Positions 1 through 8,874 of a stretch of 61,660 bases of DNA are shown one piece after another (the stretch's first letter is position 1; each line of letters begins with the position of its first letter). Below the pieces are notes generated by a model, which was not told the DNA's origin, did not search any database, and was given only the letters and a program-made list of their open reading frames with translations. The stretch comes from Actinomadura sp. BRA 177. GTDB lineage: Bacteria; Actinomycetota; Actinomycetes; Streptosporangiales; Streptosporangiaceae. The translations under genes were made by a program, and so were the position numbers. The stretch is from contig NZ_JABXFD010000078.1 in NCBI RefSeq assembly GCF_013372625.1, positions 1 through 61,660 of the forward strand. Direction: 5' to 3'.

Positions 1-210
1 GCCGGAGGCCGGGCGGCCCCGCTCGTCCCGCCAGCCGAAGTGGTAGGCGGCGATGCGGGCGGCCTCGCCGGGCATGGCCTCGACCGCGTCCCGCAGGGCG
101 GGGTCTAGCAGCCGCCGGCTCCAGCGCAGGACGGCCTCCGCCGGGCGGGCCCGGTGGTCCGGCCGGTGGCCGCACGTGACGACGGCCGGGTCGTCCTTCC
201 AGGCGGGCAT
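1..210 (-). CDS. Polyprenyl synthetase family protein, family 2 encapsulin cargo (partial, N-terminus only)
   Basis: Only the first 70 codons are in the window; the gene continues past the left edge. It starts at ATG 210 behind a good ribosome site (GAGGAAGAGGAG, about 5 nt away). The residues LLDPALRDAVEAMPG and IAAYHFGWRDERGRP match, from memory, the N-terminus of actinobacterial polyprenyl diphosphate synthases that are packaged in family 2B encapsulins. These prenyltransferases condense isoprenoid diphosphates using two aspartate-rich motifs, which lie outside the window. The gene is 234 bp downstream of the shell gene on the same strand, the usual cargo position. The N-terminal extension before the conserved part is short (about 30 residues), so the cargo-loading segment may be short or the start may differ. 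The family call rests on this fragment plus context. Confidence 0.7.
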   Translation of the reverse strand, partial: MPAWKDDPAVVTCGHRPDHRARPAEAVLRWSRRLLDPALRDAVEAMPGEAARIAAYHFGWRDERGRPASG

Positions 211-264
211 GGCTCTCCTCTTCCTCAGCGGGCGATCTCGGCGTTCACCCGGACGCCGAGTGCA

Positions 265-376
265 CATGGGGACGCCGCGCCACGCCTGGACGCGGCGTCC
301 CTCGATCCCCACGCCGGGCCGGACGCACCCCGCGCCGGGTGCACTCGCGGCCGAACGCGGCGATCGTCTTCGGGCG
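265..376 (-). pseudogene. Decayed fragment of a second encapsulin shell gene
   Basis: The gap between shell gene and cargo is not random. Read on the minus strand, 338-376 encodes [13 protein letters not shown], nearly identical to [13 protein letters not shown] (residues 354-366) of the intact shell, with about 35 of 39 nucleotides the same. Further on, 265-282 encodes WRGVPM in another frame, matching WRGVPI (385-390) of the shell. The distance between the two matched blocks is 58 nt here and 57 nt in the intact gene, so they are collinear with a +1 frameshift. Family 2B loci often carry two shell genes around one cargo, so this looks like the remains of a deleted second shell copy. No open frame spans it. 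Confidence 0.75.
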
Positions 377-444
377 CGGGGCGGGCGCGCCCCGGGCGGG
401 CGCGCAGGGCCTCCGACCGGTCGGTCAGCTCGTCGACCGCGTGG

Positions 445-1887
<1,443 letters not shown>

Positions 1888-2170
1888 GAAGATGCCGTCT
1901 CCGGCCACCGGTGACACTACATACGGTAATCGGCCCATCGCAATGAGCCATCGGGTTTCCATGCCGCCACAGAACTCGCACCAGCACGCCACTGGCGGAA
2001 CGTGCCTTTGAGACCGAGCTTTCGCCGCAGGTCAGAAGGGGCGTCACGTGAGGCGAATCACCCGTTGTGACGGCTTTGACAAGGAAAGACCTACCTCACC
2101 CTGGTGTTACACCTAATGAAGCCCGGGCCCGGCACAGGACGGCCCGGCCGAACCGGAGGGGAGGCCCCCA

Positions 2171-2308
2171 GTGACCGCAGTTTGGACAGCACTGGCGATC
2201 GAGACCGGCACCGCACTGGTGATCGCGGGATCGCTGGCGGCCTGGGCCCGCCGGCACTTCCGCCCCGCGCCCGCCGACACCGCGCCCGCCGACACCGGCG
2301 TCTCCTGA
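2171..2308 (+). CDS. Small putative membrane peptide, 45 aa
   Basis: A short frame starting at GTG 2171 behind a strong GGAGGGGAGG site (about 7 nt). The product has one hydrophobic stretch (residues 4-26, ALAIETGTALVIAGSLAAW) followed by a basic turn RRHF and an Ala/Pro/Asp tail with a doubled PADTA. That is a single-pass membrane peptide with the basic end probably inside. It converges with the MHS transporter gene, ending 7 bp from its stop. I know no named family. The evidence is the ribosome site, the in-frame hydrophobic segment and the otherwise empty 280 bp. Confidence 0.5.
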   Translation: MTAVWTALAIETGTALVIAGSLAAWARRHFRPAPADTAPADTGVS

Positions 2309-2315
2309 CGGCCGC

Positions 2316-3692
2316 TCACCCCGCCCCGGAACCCGCCGGTTCCGGGGCGCGCTCGTTCCCGGCCACCTCGATCGGCACCCCCGCCGTCTCCGGGATCTTG
2401 ATGATCGGCCACAGCGCCACCAGCGCGGCGAGCATCAGGTAGTACGCCGGGATGTAGTTCGAGCCCGTGACGTCGATCAGCGACCCGACCAGCACCGCCG
2501 CCGTCCCGCCGAACAGCGACGTCGAGATGTTGTAGCCGATCGCGAACGCGCCGTACCGCACCTTCGTGGGGAACATCGCCGGGAACGTCGCGCCGATCAC
2601 CGCCAGCATCAGCACCAGCAGCCCGCCGACGATCGCGTAGCCGGCCGCCACGCCGAGCTTGTTGTCGGTCTGCATGAGCGCGAACGCCGGCCAGGCCAGG
2701 AAGATGTAGCCGATCGCCGCCGTCATCAGCAGCGGCTTGCGCCCGATCCGGTCCGACAGCGCGCCGAGCGGCAGGATCACCGTCATCATCGCCGCCTCCA
2801 CGCCGATGGTGATGAGCTGCGCCGTCTCGTCGTCCATCTTGATGAAGTCGACGAGGTAGGACGGCATGAACGTGAGCAGCGTGTAGTCCGCGACGTTCAG
2901 CAGGAACACGATGCCGATCAGCATCACGATGACGCGCCAGTAGTGCTGCACCGTCTCCTTCAGCGGCGACTGGGCCTTCTTGCCCTCCTGCTCCATGTGC
3001 TGGAAGGTCGGCGTGTCCTCGATCCGCGTCCGGACGTAGAGGCCGACGAGGCCGAGCGGCAGCGCGATCAGGAACGGGATGCGCCAGCCCCAGCTGTGCA
3101 TGGCCTCCTCGCTGAGCGCGAGGTCCATGATGAAGACGAGGCCCGCGCCCATGATGTAGCCGGTCAGCGTGCCGAACTCCAGGAAGCTGCCGAAGAACCC
3201 GCGCCGGTGCGTCGGCGCGTACTCGGAGATCATCGTGGCGGCGCCGCCGTACTCGCCGCCCGTCGAGAACCCCTGGATCAGCCGGACGGCGAGCAGCAGC
3301 AGCGGCGCCGCGATCCCGATCGAGTTGTAGTCGGGCAGGATCCCGATCACGAACGTCGAGCCCGACATCAGGATGATCGTCGCGGCCAGCACCCGCTTGC
3401 GGCCGAGCTTGTCGCCCATCGGCCCGAAGAACAGCCCGCCGAACGGACGCGCGAGGAACGCCGCCGCGATCAGCGCGAACGAGCGCAGCGACGCACTGCC
3501 GACCGCGCCCTCGGGAAAGAACTTCGTCCCGATGATCGCGGTCATCACCCCGGCGCTGAACACACCGAAGTCGAACCACTCGATGCAGTTCCCCATCGCG
3601 GAGGCGATGACGGCCTTGTGGACGGCGCCGACCCCGCCCTTGTCCTCCGGCAGGCTCGCGCCGTGGTCGGCGCGCTCCGGGTCGTCTTTCAC
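2316..3692 (-). CDS. MHS-family major facilitator transporter (ProP-like proton symporter)
   Basis: A 458-residue membrane protein of the metabolite:H+ symporter group. The N-terminus carries the family hallmark NCIEWFDFGVF in helix 1. The cytoplasmic loop GPMGDKLGRKRVL (loop 2-3) and LSDRIGRKPLL in the second half are the duplicated MFS signature, and QGFSTGGEYGGA (helix 5) is typical of MHS carriers. About 12 helices are visible. Relatives move osmolytes (proline/betaine), dicarboxylates, citrate or shikimate, so the substrate cannot be read from sequence. The gene is monocistronic as far as seen. Confidence 0.88.
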   Translation of the reverse strand: MKDDPERADHGASLPEDKGGVGAVHKAVIASAMGNCIEWFDFGVFSAGVMTAIIGTKFFPEGAVGSASLRSFALIAAAFLARPFGGLFFGPMGDKLGRKRVLAATIILMSGSTFVIGILPDYNSIGIAAPLLLLAVRLIQGFSTGGEYGGAATMISEYAPTHRRGFFGSFLEFGTLTGYIMGAGLVFIMDLALSEEAMHSWGWRIPFLIALPLGLVGLYVRTRIEDTPTFQHMEQEGKKAQSPLKETVQHYWRVIVMLIGIVFLLNVADYTLLTFMPSYLVDFIKMDDETAQLITIGVEAAMMTVILPLGALSDRIGRKPLLMTAAIGYIFLAWPAFALMQTDNKLGVAAGYAIVGGLLVLMLAVIGATFPAMFPTKVRYGAFAIGYNISTSLFGGTAAVLVGSLIDVTGSNYIPAYYLMLAALVALWPIIKIPETAGVPIEVAGNERAPEPAGSGAG

Positions 3693-3766
3693 GCGTAGCC
3701 TCTGCCCGATGATCGGCGAAGCTAACGCCGGAACGCCGACCGAGATGACCCAGGGTCAGCGCGCCG

Positions 3767-4330
3767 TCACGCCTTCTTGGTCTTCTTCGCGGTGCGGACG
3801 GTGTCCTCCTCGTCCTCGGGCTGGACGGTGAGGACGGTGGTGCGCTGCGGGTCGCCGTCCTCGGGGATCTCGGGAAGATCCGAGGTGCTCCCGTCGCCGG
3901 GCAGCTCGTCCGTACTCTGCGGATCGCCGTCGAGGAGTTCGTCGAGCGTGACGGTGCCCTGCGGGTCGGCGCCCAGGTCGTCCTGCAGCAGGTCGTCCTC
4001 GGGGATCGACACGAGCGCCTGCGTCTCCTGCGACTCGCGGGTGATCACGCCGCTGGCGAGGACGGTGTTGCGGTGCCGCAGCGCGCCGTTCTCCCGCAGC
4101 AGGTTGTCGACGTCCGCGCGGGCCCGGGAGATGCGGCGGCTGAGCCGCACGTGCACGACGAACCCGCCCGCCGCCGTGCCGAGAACGAAGCCCGCGACCG
4201 GGAGGCCGACCGCGGCCGGCGCGAACATGGCCACGACCGCGACCACGACCAGCGCGACGACCACCGCAAGCGCGACAGGGTGCTGTTCCATCCAGTCCAG
4301 GACGGTGTTGACGCGCTTGGGGATCCTCAC
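3767..4330 (-). CDS. Membrane protein with coiled coil and acidic tail, unknown function
   Basis: 187 residues from GTG 4330, chosen because GGAGGAG sits about 8 nt upstream and the protein turns into recognisable membrane sequence there; longer in-frame starts give low-complexity text. Two hydrophobic helices (about residues 21-45 and 47-68) form a hairpin, followed by a short basic coiled coil (RLSRRISRARADVDNLLRENGALR) and an acidic tail rich in Asp/Glu/Thr (DDLLQDDLGADPQGT, with a repeated GDPQ[SR]T) ending in a basic KKTKKA. This is the layout of a small membrane scaffold with a cytoplasmic tail. No named family recognised. Confidence 0.7.
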   Translation of the reverse strand: MRIPKRVNTVLDWMEQHPVALAVVVALVVVAVVAMFAPAAVGLPVAGFVLGTAAGGFVVHVRLSRRISRARADVDNLLRENGALRHRNTVLASGVITRESQETQALVSIPEDDLLQDDLGADPQGTVTLDELLDGDPQSTDELPGDGSTSDLPEIPEDGDPQRTTVLTVQPEDEEDTVRTAKKTKKA

Positions 4331-4527
4331 TCCGCGACTCCTCCACTCGGCTCGGGTGGGCAACGACCGGCGCGCGGCACGATGTTCCATCGCTGTTCGG
4401 GGACACCGCCGGGCTCCACGGCCGGGACGGTCCAGGCGCGCACCGCCACGGCGCGCCGCCCTCTCGGTTCGAACCGCCCCCCGCGGATGCTTCACCGCCA
4501 GAAGACCGCCCAAAACACTAACAGTAC

Positions 4528-4700
4528 TTGACTGCTCCCCTAGCTGACGGGAAAGGCCTCTGTGGCCTACTCCCCTCATGAGATGTGCGGGGATCTCCGG
4601 CTCAGGCCGCCTCCTGCCCCGGCGGGGCGGGAGGTCTTCTGCCATCGGCACCGTCCGGGTTCAGACCCGCCCGGTCCAGCATCACACGGGCGGAGTTCTT
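4528..4700 (-). ncRNA. Candidate omega/reRNA guide RNA scaffold at the 3' end of tnpB
   Basis: TnpB nucleases use an RNA that overlaps the 3' end of tnpB and runs to the right end of the element. Here the last part of tnpB and the 75 bp after its stop contain nested inverted repeats: TCCCC/GGGGA around 4572-4596 and AGGCC/GGCCT at 4555-4569. The segment ends in GCAGTCAAG at 4528. If that is the scaffold end, the guide would be the flanking minus-strand bases just below 4528. The RNA is inferred by position; its 5' limit is a guess. Confidence 0.35.
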
Positions 4701-5807
4701 GTCCCTCGGGGAGACGGTTCCGCACGCGGTGCAGGTATAGGTGCGTTCCGACAGCGGGAGTGCGTGCTTGGCTCTCGCTCCGCACTGCCCGCAGTCCATG
4801 GTGGTGTGCGCGGGGTGCACCAGCCGCAGATCCCGGCCATGCTTACGCGCCATACAGATCAGTTCGTGCTTGGTGGCCGAGATCGCAGCATCGGCCGTCT
4901 TCCGCGCCATCGTGGTCTTGGCCAGGAATTTCGGGCGGAAGTCCTCCACCGCGATGGCGTCATGGCCGCGCACTACCTTCTTGGCCCACTTGCGGGCGTC
5001 GTCCTGCCGCTGCCGGACGACCTTGGTGTGCGTCTTGGCGGCCTGCTTCCGCGCCCGGCGGTAACCCTTTGTCTGCGCCTTGCCCTTCGGAGCGCGGCGC
5101 CGCGCCATCTGCCGCTGGTAGTACGCCAGCCGCGCGGCCGCCTTCTTCCCGTGCTCGGCGTGCGGCAGATCGTACTCGTCGGCGGTGGTGGTCGCGGTCT
5201 CGGTCACACCCCAGTCGATCCCGATCACTCGCCCAGTGGCGGGCAGCGGCTCGACCCGCGCGGGCACGGCGAACGAGGCGTACCAGTGCCCGAGGATGTC
5301 GCGGTAGATCCGCACCGAGGACGGCTCGGCGGGCAGGTCTCGCGACCACACCACAATCGCCGCGATACCGCCCGCCAGGTGCAGCCGCCCGTCCTTGAGG
5401 CGGAACCCGCGCCGGGTGTAATTCAGCGTCGGCGCCGCCAACTCCTTCTTCTTGAACCGCGGCATCCCCGCGCGCCGCGTGACCGGCAGCCGCTTGGCGA
5501 TGTCCTTGATCGCCTTGGTCCGGGACTTGGCGAAGTCGCGGATGGTCTGCTGTTGCGGGACCGAGGCGCCCTCACCCAGCCAGGCCAGGTCCGCGCGCCA
5601 GCCGGTCAGCATCTTGTCCAGCCGCGCGGGCCCGCACGTTTCACCGGCCGCGTGGGCGGCCCTGGAGCGGGTGACGCATTCGTTCCACACCCACCGGCAG
5701 CGGCCCCACTCGGCCAGCAGCGCCCGCTCGGCGGTCGACGACAGCCGCAGCCGGTAAGTGAACCGGGCGTGCCCAATGTCACCCCTGCGGCGTGTTGGTG
5801 TCGTCAT
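4602..5807 (-). CDS. tnpB: RNA-guided endonuclease TnpB (IS200/IS605 family)
   Basis: 401 residues, full length for TnpB. The N-terminal OrfB/helix-turn-helix part (WNECVTRSR, SVPQQQTIRDFAKS) is followed by a RuvC nuclease split by a zinc finger: D198 in GIDWGV, E288 in AVEDF and D369 in RDKNSA are all present, and the zinc ligands are C339/C342 and C359/C362. TnpB is an RNA-guided DNA nuclease that cuts next to a short target-adjacent motif and helps keep the element in the genome. All catalytic residues are intact, so it should be active. ATG 5807 lies 50 bp from the divergent ribbon-helix-helix start at 5858. Confidence 0.93.
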   Translation of the reverse strand: MTTPTRRRGDIGHARFTYRLRLSSTAERALLAEWGRCRWVWNECVTRSRAAHAAGETCGPARLDKMLTGWRADLAWLGEGASVPQQQTIRDFAKSRTKAIKDIAKRLPVTRRAGMPRFKKKELAAPTLNYTRRGFRLKDGRLHLAGGIAAIVVWSRDLPAEPSSVRIYRDILGHWYASFAVPARVEPLPATGRVIGIDWGVTETATTTADEYDLPHAEHGKKAAARLAYYQRQMARRRAPKGKAQTKGYRRARKQAAKTHTKVVRQRQDDARKWAKKVVRGHDAIAVEDFRPKFLAKTTMARKTADAAISATKHELICMARKHGRDLRLVHPAHTTMDCGQCGARAKHALPLSERTYTCTACGTVSPRDKNSARVMLDRAGLNPDGADGRRPPAPPGQEAA

Positions 5808-5826
5808 GACACTGAAAATACACCAA

Positions 5827-5838
5827 CTAGAGGTCTAG
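5827..5838. promoter_or_regulatory. Short inverted repeat in the tnpB/RHH divergent region (candidate operator)
   Basis: CTAGA-GG-TCTAG, 5-bp perfect arms around a 2-bp centre, sits in the 50 bp shared by tnpB and the ribbon-helix-helix gene. Arc/CopG-type proteins bind short palindromes of this size, so it is a plausible operator controlling both directions. Function is inference from position. Confidence 0.4.
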
Positions 5839-5857
5839 CTGCCCCTATTGTGAAGTC

Positions 5858-6028
5858 ATGGACGACAAGCGCATCACGCTGCGGATCCCCGCAGATGTCC
5901 ACGCCCGTCTCGTCGAACGAGCCGCGCGGGACCGACGCTCGCTCAACGCCGAGATCGTTCACCTGCTGGAGACCGTTCTGGACGACAGCGATCCGTTCCG
6001 CGGGAGGCCGGACTCCTCCCCCGCCTGA
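5858..6028 (+). CDS. Arc/CopG-type ribbon-helix-helix DNA-binding protein, 56 aa
   Basis: A 56-residue protein with the ribbon-helix-helix pattern: beta strand KRITLRIP, helix ADVHARLVERAARDR, turn RSLN, helix AEIVHLLETVL, then a short disordered tail. It is the size of an Arc/MetJ-fold repressor or of a type II antitoxin DNA-binding half. No toxin gene follows (lpd begins 100 bp on), and the divergent neighbour is tnpB. It may regulate tnpB and itself through 5827-5838, or it may be the host gene whose promoter the TnpB element entered. Start ATG 5858 has only a weak site (GTGAAG). Confidence 0.75.
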   Translation: MDDKRITLRIPADVHARLVERAARDRRSLNAEIVHLLETVLDDSDPFRGRPDSSPA

Positions 6029-6130
6029 CGGTGGGCATCCTCGGGGAGATCCAGTGACGCTGGACTCTCCGGGACCGTCCGTGCGCCCGGCCTGCCGGTC
6101 CGGGATGCGAGGACGTGGCCGCGCCGAATA

Positions 6131-7546
6131 GTGTCCATTGATATGAGCGAACACTTTGACGTCGTGGTCCTCGGCGCGGGCCCGGGTGGATATGTCGCCG
6201 CGATCCGGTCGGCACAGCTCGGGCTGAAGACGGCGATCATCGAGGAGAGGTACTGGGGCGGGGTGTGCCTCAACGTCGGCTGCATCCCGTCGAAGGCGCT
6301 GCTGCGCAACGCGGAGCTCGCGCACATCTTCACGCAGGAGCAGCAGACCTTCGGGATCAACGTCGAGGGCAGCGTGTCCTTCGACTACGGCGTCGCGTTC
6401 CAGCGCAGCCGGCAGGTGTCGGACAAGCTCGTCAAGGGCGTCCAGTTCCTGATGAAGAAGAACAAGATCACGTCCTATGACGGGCGCGGCACGTTCACCG
6501 ACCCGAACACGCTGCAGGTGTCCCGGCAGGACGGCTCGTCCGAGACGGTGACGTTCGACAACTGCATCATCGCGGCGGGCGCGCACACCAAGCTGCTGCC
6601 CGGTACGTCCCTGTCCGAGCGGGTCGTCACCTACGAGGAGCAGATCCTCAGCTCGGAGCTGCCGGAGAGCATCGTCATCGCCGGCGCGGGCGCGATCGGC
6701 GTCGAGTTCGCCTACATCCTGCACAACTACGGGGTGAAGGTCACGATCGTCGAGTTCCTCGACCGGATGGTCCCGAACGAGGACGTCGACGTCTCCAAGG
6801 AGCTCGCCAAGCGCTACCGCAAGCTCGGCGTGGACGTCCTCACCGCCACCCGCGTGGACGCGATCGACGACTCCGGCGACAAGGTCAAGGTCACGGTCAC
6901 CGGCAAGGACGGCGCCCAGCAGACCATCGAGACCGACAAGGTCCTGCAGGCGATCGGCTTCCAGCCCAACGTGGACGGCTACGGCCTGGAGAAGACCGGC
7001 GTGGCCCTGACCGAGCGTGGCGCGATCGACGTGGACGGCCGCTGCCGGACGTCCGTCCCGCACATCTACGCCATCGGCGACGTCACCGCCAAGCTCATGC
7101 TCGCGCACGCCGCCGAGGCCATGGGCATCGTCGCGGCCGAGACCATCGCAGACGCCGAGACGATGGAACTCGAGTACATCATGATCCCCCGCGCCACCTA
7201 CTGCCAGCCGCAGGTCGCCTCGTTCGGCTACACCGAGGCGCAGGCCAAGGAGCAGGGCTTCGACGTCAAGACCGCCAAGTTCCCCTACAGCGCCAACGGC
7301 AAGGCGCTCGGCATGGGCGAGGGCGACGGCTTCGTCAAGGTCATCAGCGACGCCAAGTACGGCGAGCTCCTCGGCGCCCACATGATCGGCCCGGAGGTCA
7401 CCGAACTCCTCCCCGAACTGACCCTGGCCCAGCAGTGGGACCTCACGGTCAACGAGGTCGCCCGCAACGTCCACGCCCACCCCACCCTGGGCGAGGCGAT
7501 GAAGGAAGCCGTCCACGGCCTCGCCGGCCACATGATCAACCTCTAG
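6131..7546 (+). CDS. lpdA: Dihydrolipoyl dehydrogenase (E3)
   Basis: 471 residues. It oxidises protein-bound dihydrolipoamide to lipoamide with reduction of NAD+, serving pyruvate and 2-oxoglutarate dehydrogenase complexes. The FAD fold [17 protein letters not shown] is at the start, the redox disulfide is in [13 protein letters not shown], the NAD fold is [15 protein letters not shown], and the C-terminal interface has the active HxxxxE pair in [13 protein letters not shown]. It resembles mycobacterial LpdC closely. GTG 6131 was kept; ATG 6143 (four codons in) is an equally possible start, as neither has a strong ribosome site. No E1/E2 genes adjoin it; a strong hairpin follows the stop. Confidence 0.95.
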   Translation: MSIDMSEHFDVVVLGAGPGGYVAAIRSAQLGLKTAIIEERYWGGVCLNVGCIPSKALLRNAELAHIFTQEQQTFGINVEGSVSFDYGVAFQRSRQVSDKLVKGVQFLMKKNKITSYDGRGTFTDPNTLQVSRQDGSSETVTFDNCIIAAGAHTKLLPGTSLSERVVTYEEQILSSELPESIVIAGAGAIGVEFAYILHNYGVKVTIVEFLDRMVPNEDVDVSKELAKRYRKLGVDVLTATRVDAIDDSGDKVKVTVTGKDGAQQTIETDKVLQAIGFQPNVDGYGLEKTGVALTERGAIDVDGRCRTSVPHIYAIGDVTAKLMLAHAAEAMGIVAAETIADAETMELEYIMIPRATYCQPQVASFGYTEAQAKEQGFDVKTAKFPYSANGKALGMGEGDGFVKVISDAKYGELLGAHMIGPEVTELLPELTLAQQWDLTVNEVARNVHAHPTLGEAMKEAVHGLAGHMINL

Positions 7547-7554
7547 AACACCCC

Positions 7555-7587
7555 GGCGTGTTCGCCTCCCAAGGGGGCGAACACGCC
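7555..7587 (+). terminator. Intrinsic terminator after lpdA
   Basis: A perfect 12-bp stem, GGCGTGTTCGCC / GGCGAACACGCC, with a 9-nt loop begins 8 nt after the lpdA stop. There is no T-run, as is common in high-GC actinomycetes. Confidence 0.8.
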
Positions 7588-7621
7588 CGCTGGGCACACC
7601 AGGCGATAGCTTCGCGGCCAA

Positions 7622-8161
7622 ATGGGGGAATTCACTCTGCGCCGCCCGCTGTTCTCGTGGTTTCCGCTGACCTTCGCCACCGTGGTCTGGCTCTTCTTCT
7701 GGATCCTGCTGGCGGCCGAGGAAGTGACCGGCGCGTGGCTCGGCGCGTTGGTAGTGGCCGCGATGATCACGTTCTTCTGGACGCTCGGCTGGGGCAACGC
7801 CATCCGGTACGGCCCGACGCACGTGTCCGTGACCAACCTCCTGCTCACCACCCGAGTGGCTTGGACGGATGTCAGGAGCGTGTCCAACGAGGACGGCCTG
7901 ACGATCGTGCTACGAGACTCGCGGAAGCTGAGTTCCATCCAGTTCGGAGGTTCCCTGCTCGGCGAGTTCACCGGATACCCCTCGCACCAGGATGCCCGGA
8001 ATGCCCTGAAAGCCGCACACGAGAAGGCGACGTACGGCCAAGAGCCCCCGACAACCGAGGTCCACGTGGAAACCCGCCTCTGGTGGCGGCGGCCTCTCCT
8101 GCTCTTCGCACTGGTGTATGCGTCCTTCCTCCCGGCACTCGCATTGCACCAGCTCATCTGA
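7622..8161 (+). CDS. PH-domain-like membrane protein
   Basis: 179 residues. Two N-terminal transmembrane helices (about 12-32 and 37-56) are followed by a soluble segment with the pattern of bacterial PH domains (IRYGPTHVSVTNLLLTTRVAWTDVRSV, GLTIVLRDSRKLSSIQ), and a C-terminal hydrophobic helix (about 155-177). Bacterial PH-domain membrane proteins of this kind are common in actinomycetes; their ligands are mostly unknown. ATG 7622 follows the lpdA terminator by 34 bp with only a weak ribosome site, so transcription probably starts within the hairpin-to-start gap. Function beyond the fold is not known. Confidence 0.75.
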   Translation: MGEFTLRRPLFSWFPLTFATVVWLFFWILLAAEEVTGAWLGALVVAAMITFFWTLGWGNAIRYGPTHVSVTNLLLTTRVAWTDVRSVSNEDGLTIVLRDSRKLSSIQFGGSLLGEFTGYPSHQDARNALKAAHEKATYGQEPPTTEVHVETRLWWRRPLLLFALVYASFLPALALHQLI

Positions 8162-8281
8162 CGAGCACTCACACAGAACGCGTGACGCGACGCGACCGAA
8201 GGGGCGATGCTGGAGGACGCGGCGGTGCGGGATTTGGGTAGTGGGCCGCCATGGCGGACCGCCCGCACCGCCGCGCCGGTC

Positions 8282-8729
8282 TCAACGGCCGGCGAAGACG
8301 GCGGTCACGGCCCGACTACGCGTGTCGCCGTACCAGCCCCACCAGCAAGCAAGCGCCCGCACCGTCAGCAGTCCGTACCCGTGCTCGGCGACCGCTCCGT
8401 CCCCCAGGCGGGGGCTCGTTCGGGCCGCCCTGGTCCGTAACGGTGAGCGCGGCGACCTCCGGCCAGCGCCGGACCTCCACGACGAACCGCCCGCCGGGCG
8501 CACCGCTCCGCGTGTGCGTGAGCGCGTTGGCGATCAACTCACCGGCGACCTGCTCAACGTCGTTCACGGCCGGGAACCCGGTCAGCAGATAGCGGACGAA
8601 ACGACGCGCGGTCGCGCCTTCCTCCCGCTCCCCTGCGAACGGCCACCGCCACACCAGCGGCGCGTGGTACCCGCTTTCCAACTGCCTGCTGATCGCCACG
8701 GCCGCCGCAGCGGCCTCGATCGGCAACAT
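8282..8729 (-). pseudogene. ATP-binding anti-sigma/HATPase_c_2 protein, frameshifted
   Basis: A small GHKL-fold ATPase of the RsbW/anti-sigma type that pairs with XRE/DUF5753-DUF397 genes in actinomycetes. The N-box is VAGELIANALTH and the G1 region is VTDQGGPNEPPP, read in one frame; the G2 part and C-terminus (AEHGYGLLTVRALACWWGWYGDTRSRAVTAVFAGR-type end) lie in the next frame. A single extra base in the run GGGGG (plus strand about 8409-8414) separates the two halves. Removing one G restores a normal protein of about 148 residues. ATG 8729 (GAGAGGGG upstream) is preferred over GTG 8753. It is either a true frameshift or a homopolymer sequencing error. Confidence 0.8.
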
Positions 8730-8874
8730 TCGCGAAGCCCCTCTCCCGTCCACTAGGGACGTACCGAGAGCGACCCACTACCCGCTGTACATGATGACCT
8801 GCGTGCGCAAGAATGGCAATGAGATCGGCTGCAACTTACCAAGATTCTTTACAGCCTTGATCACCGGAGGGTGA

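Larger units (their letters stand above)
4528..5848 (-). mobile_element. IS200/IS605-type (IS1341-like) TnpB-only element, approximate ends
   Basis: The element holds tnpB but no TnpA transposase. On the minus strand the right end appears to close with GCAGTCAAG at 4536-4528, resembling ends of IS605-family right ends, after small hairpins (AGGCC/GGCCT at 4555-4569). The left end is placed only roughly, in the 50 bp before tnpB, near a possible TTCAC target motif (minus strand, about 5849-5853). With those ends the rejoined flank would place an AT-rich, promoter-like sequence just upstream of the neighbouring ribbon-helix-helix gene. Boundaries need an empty-site comparison. Confidence 0.45.
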
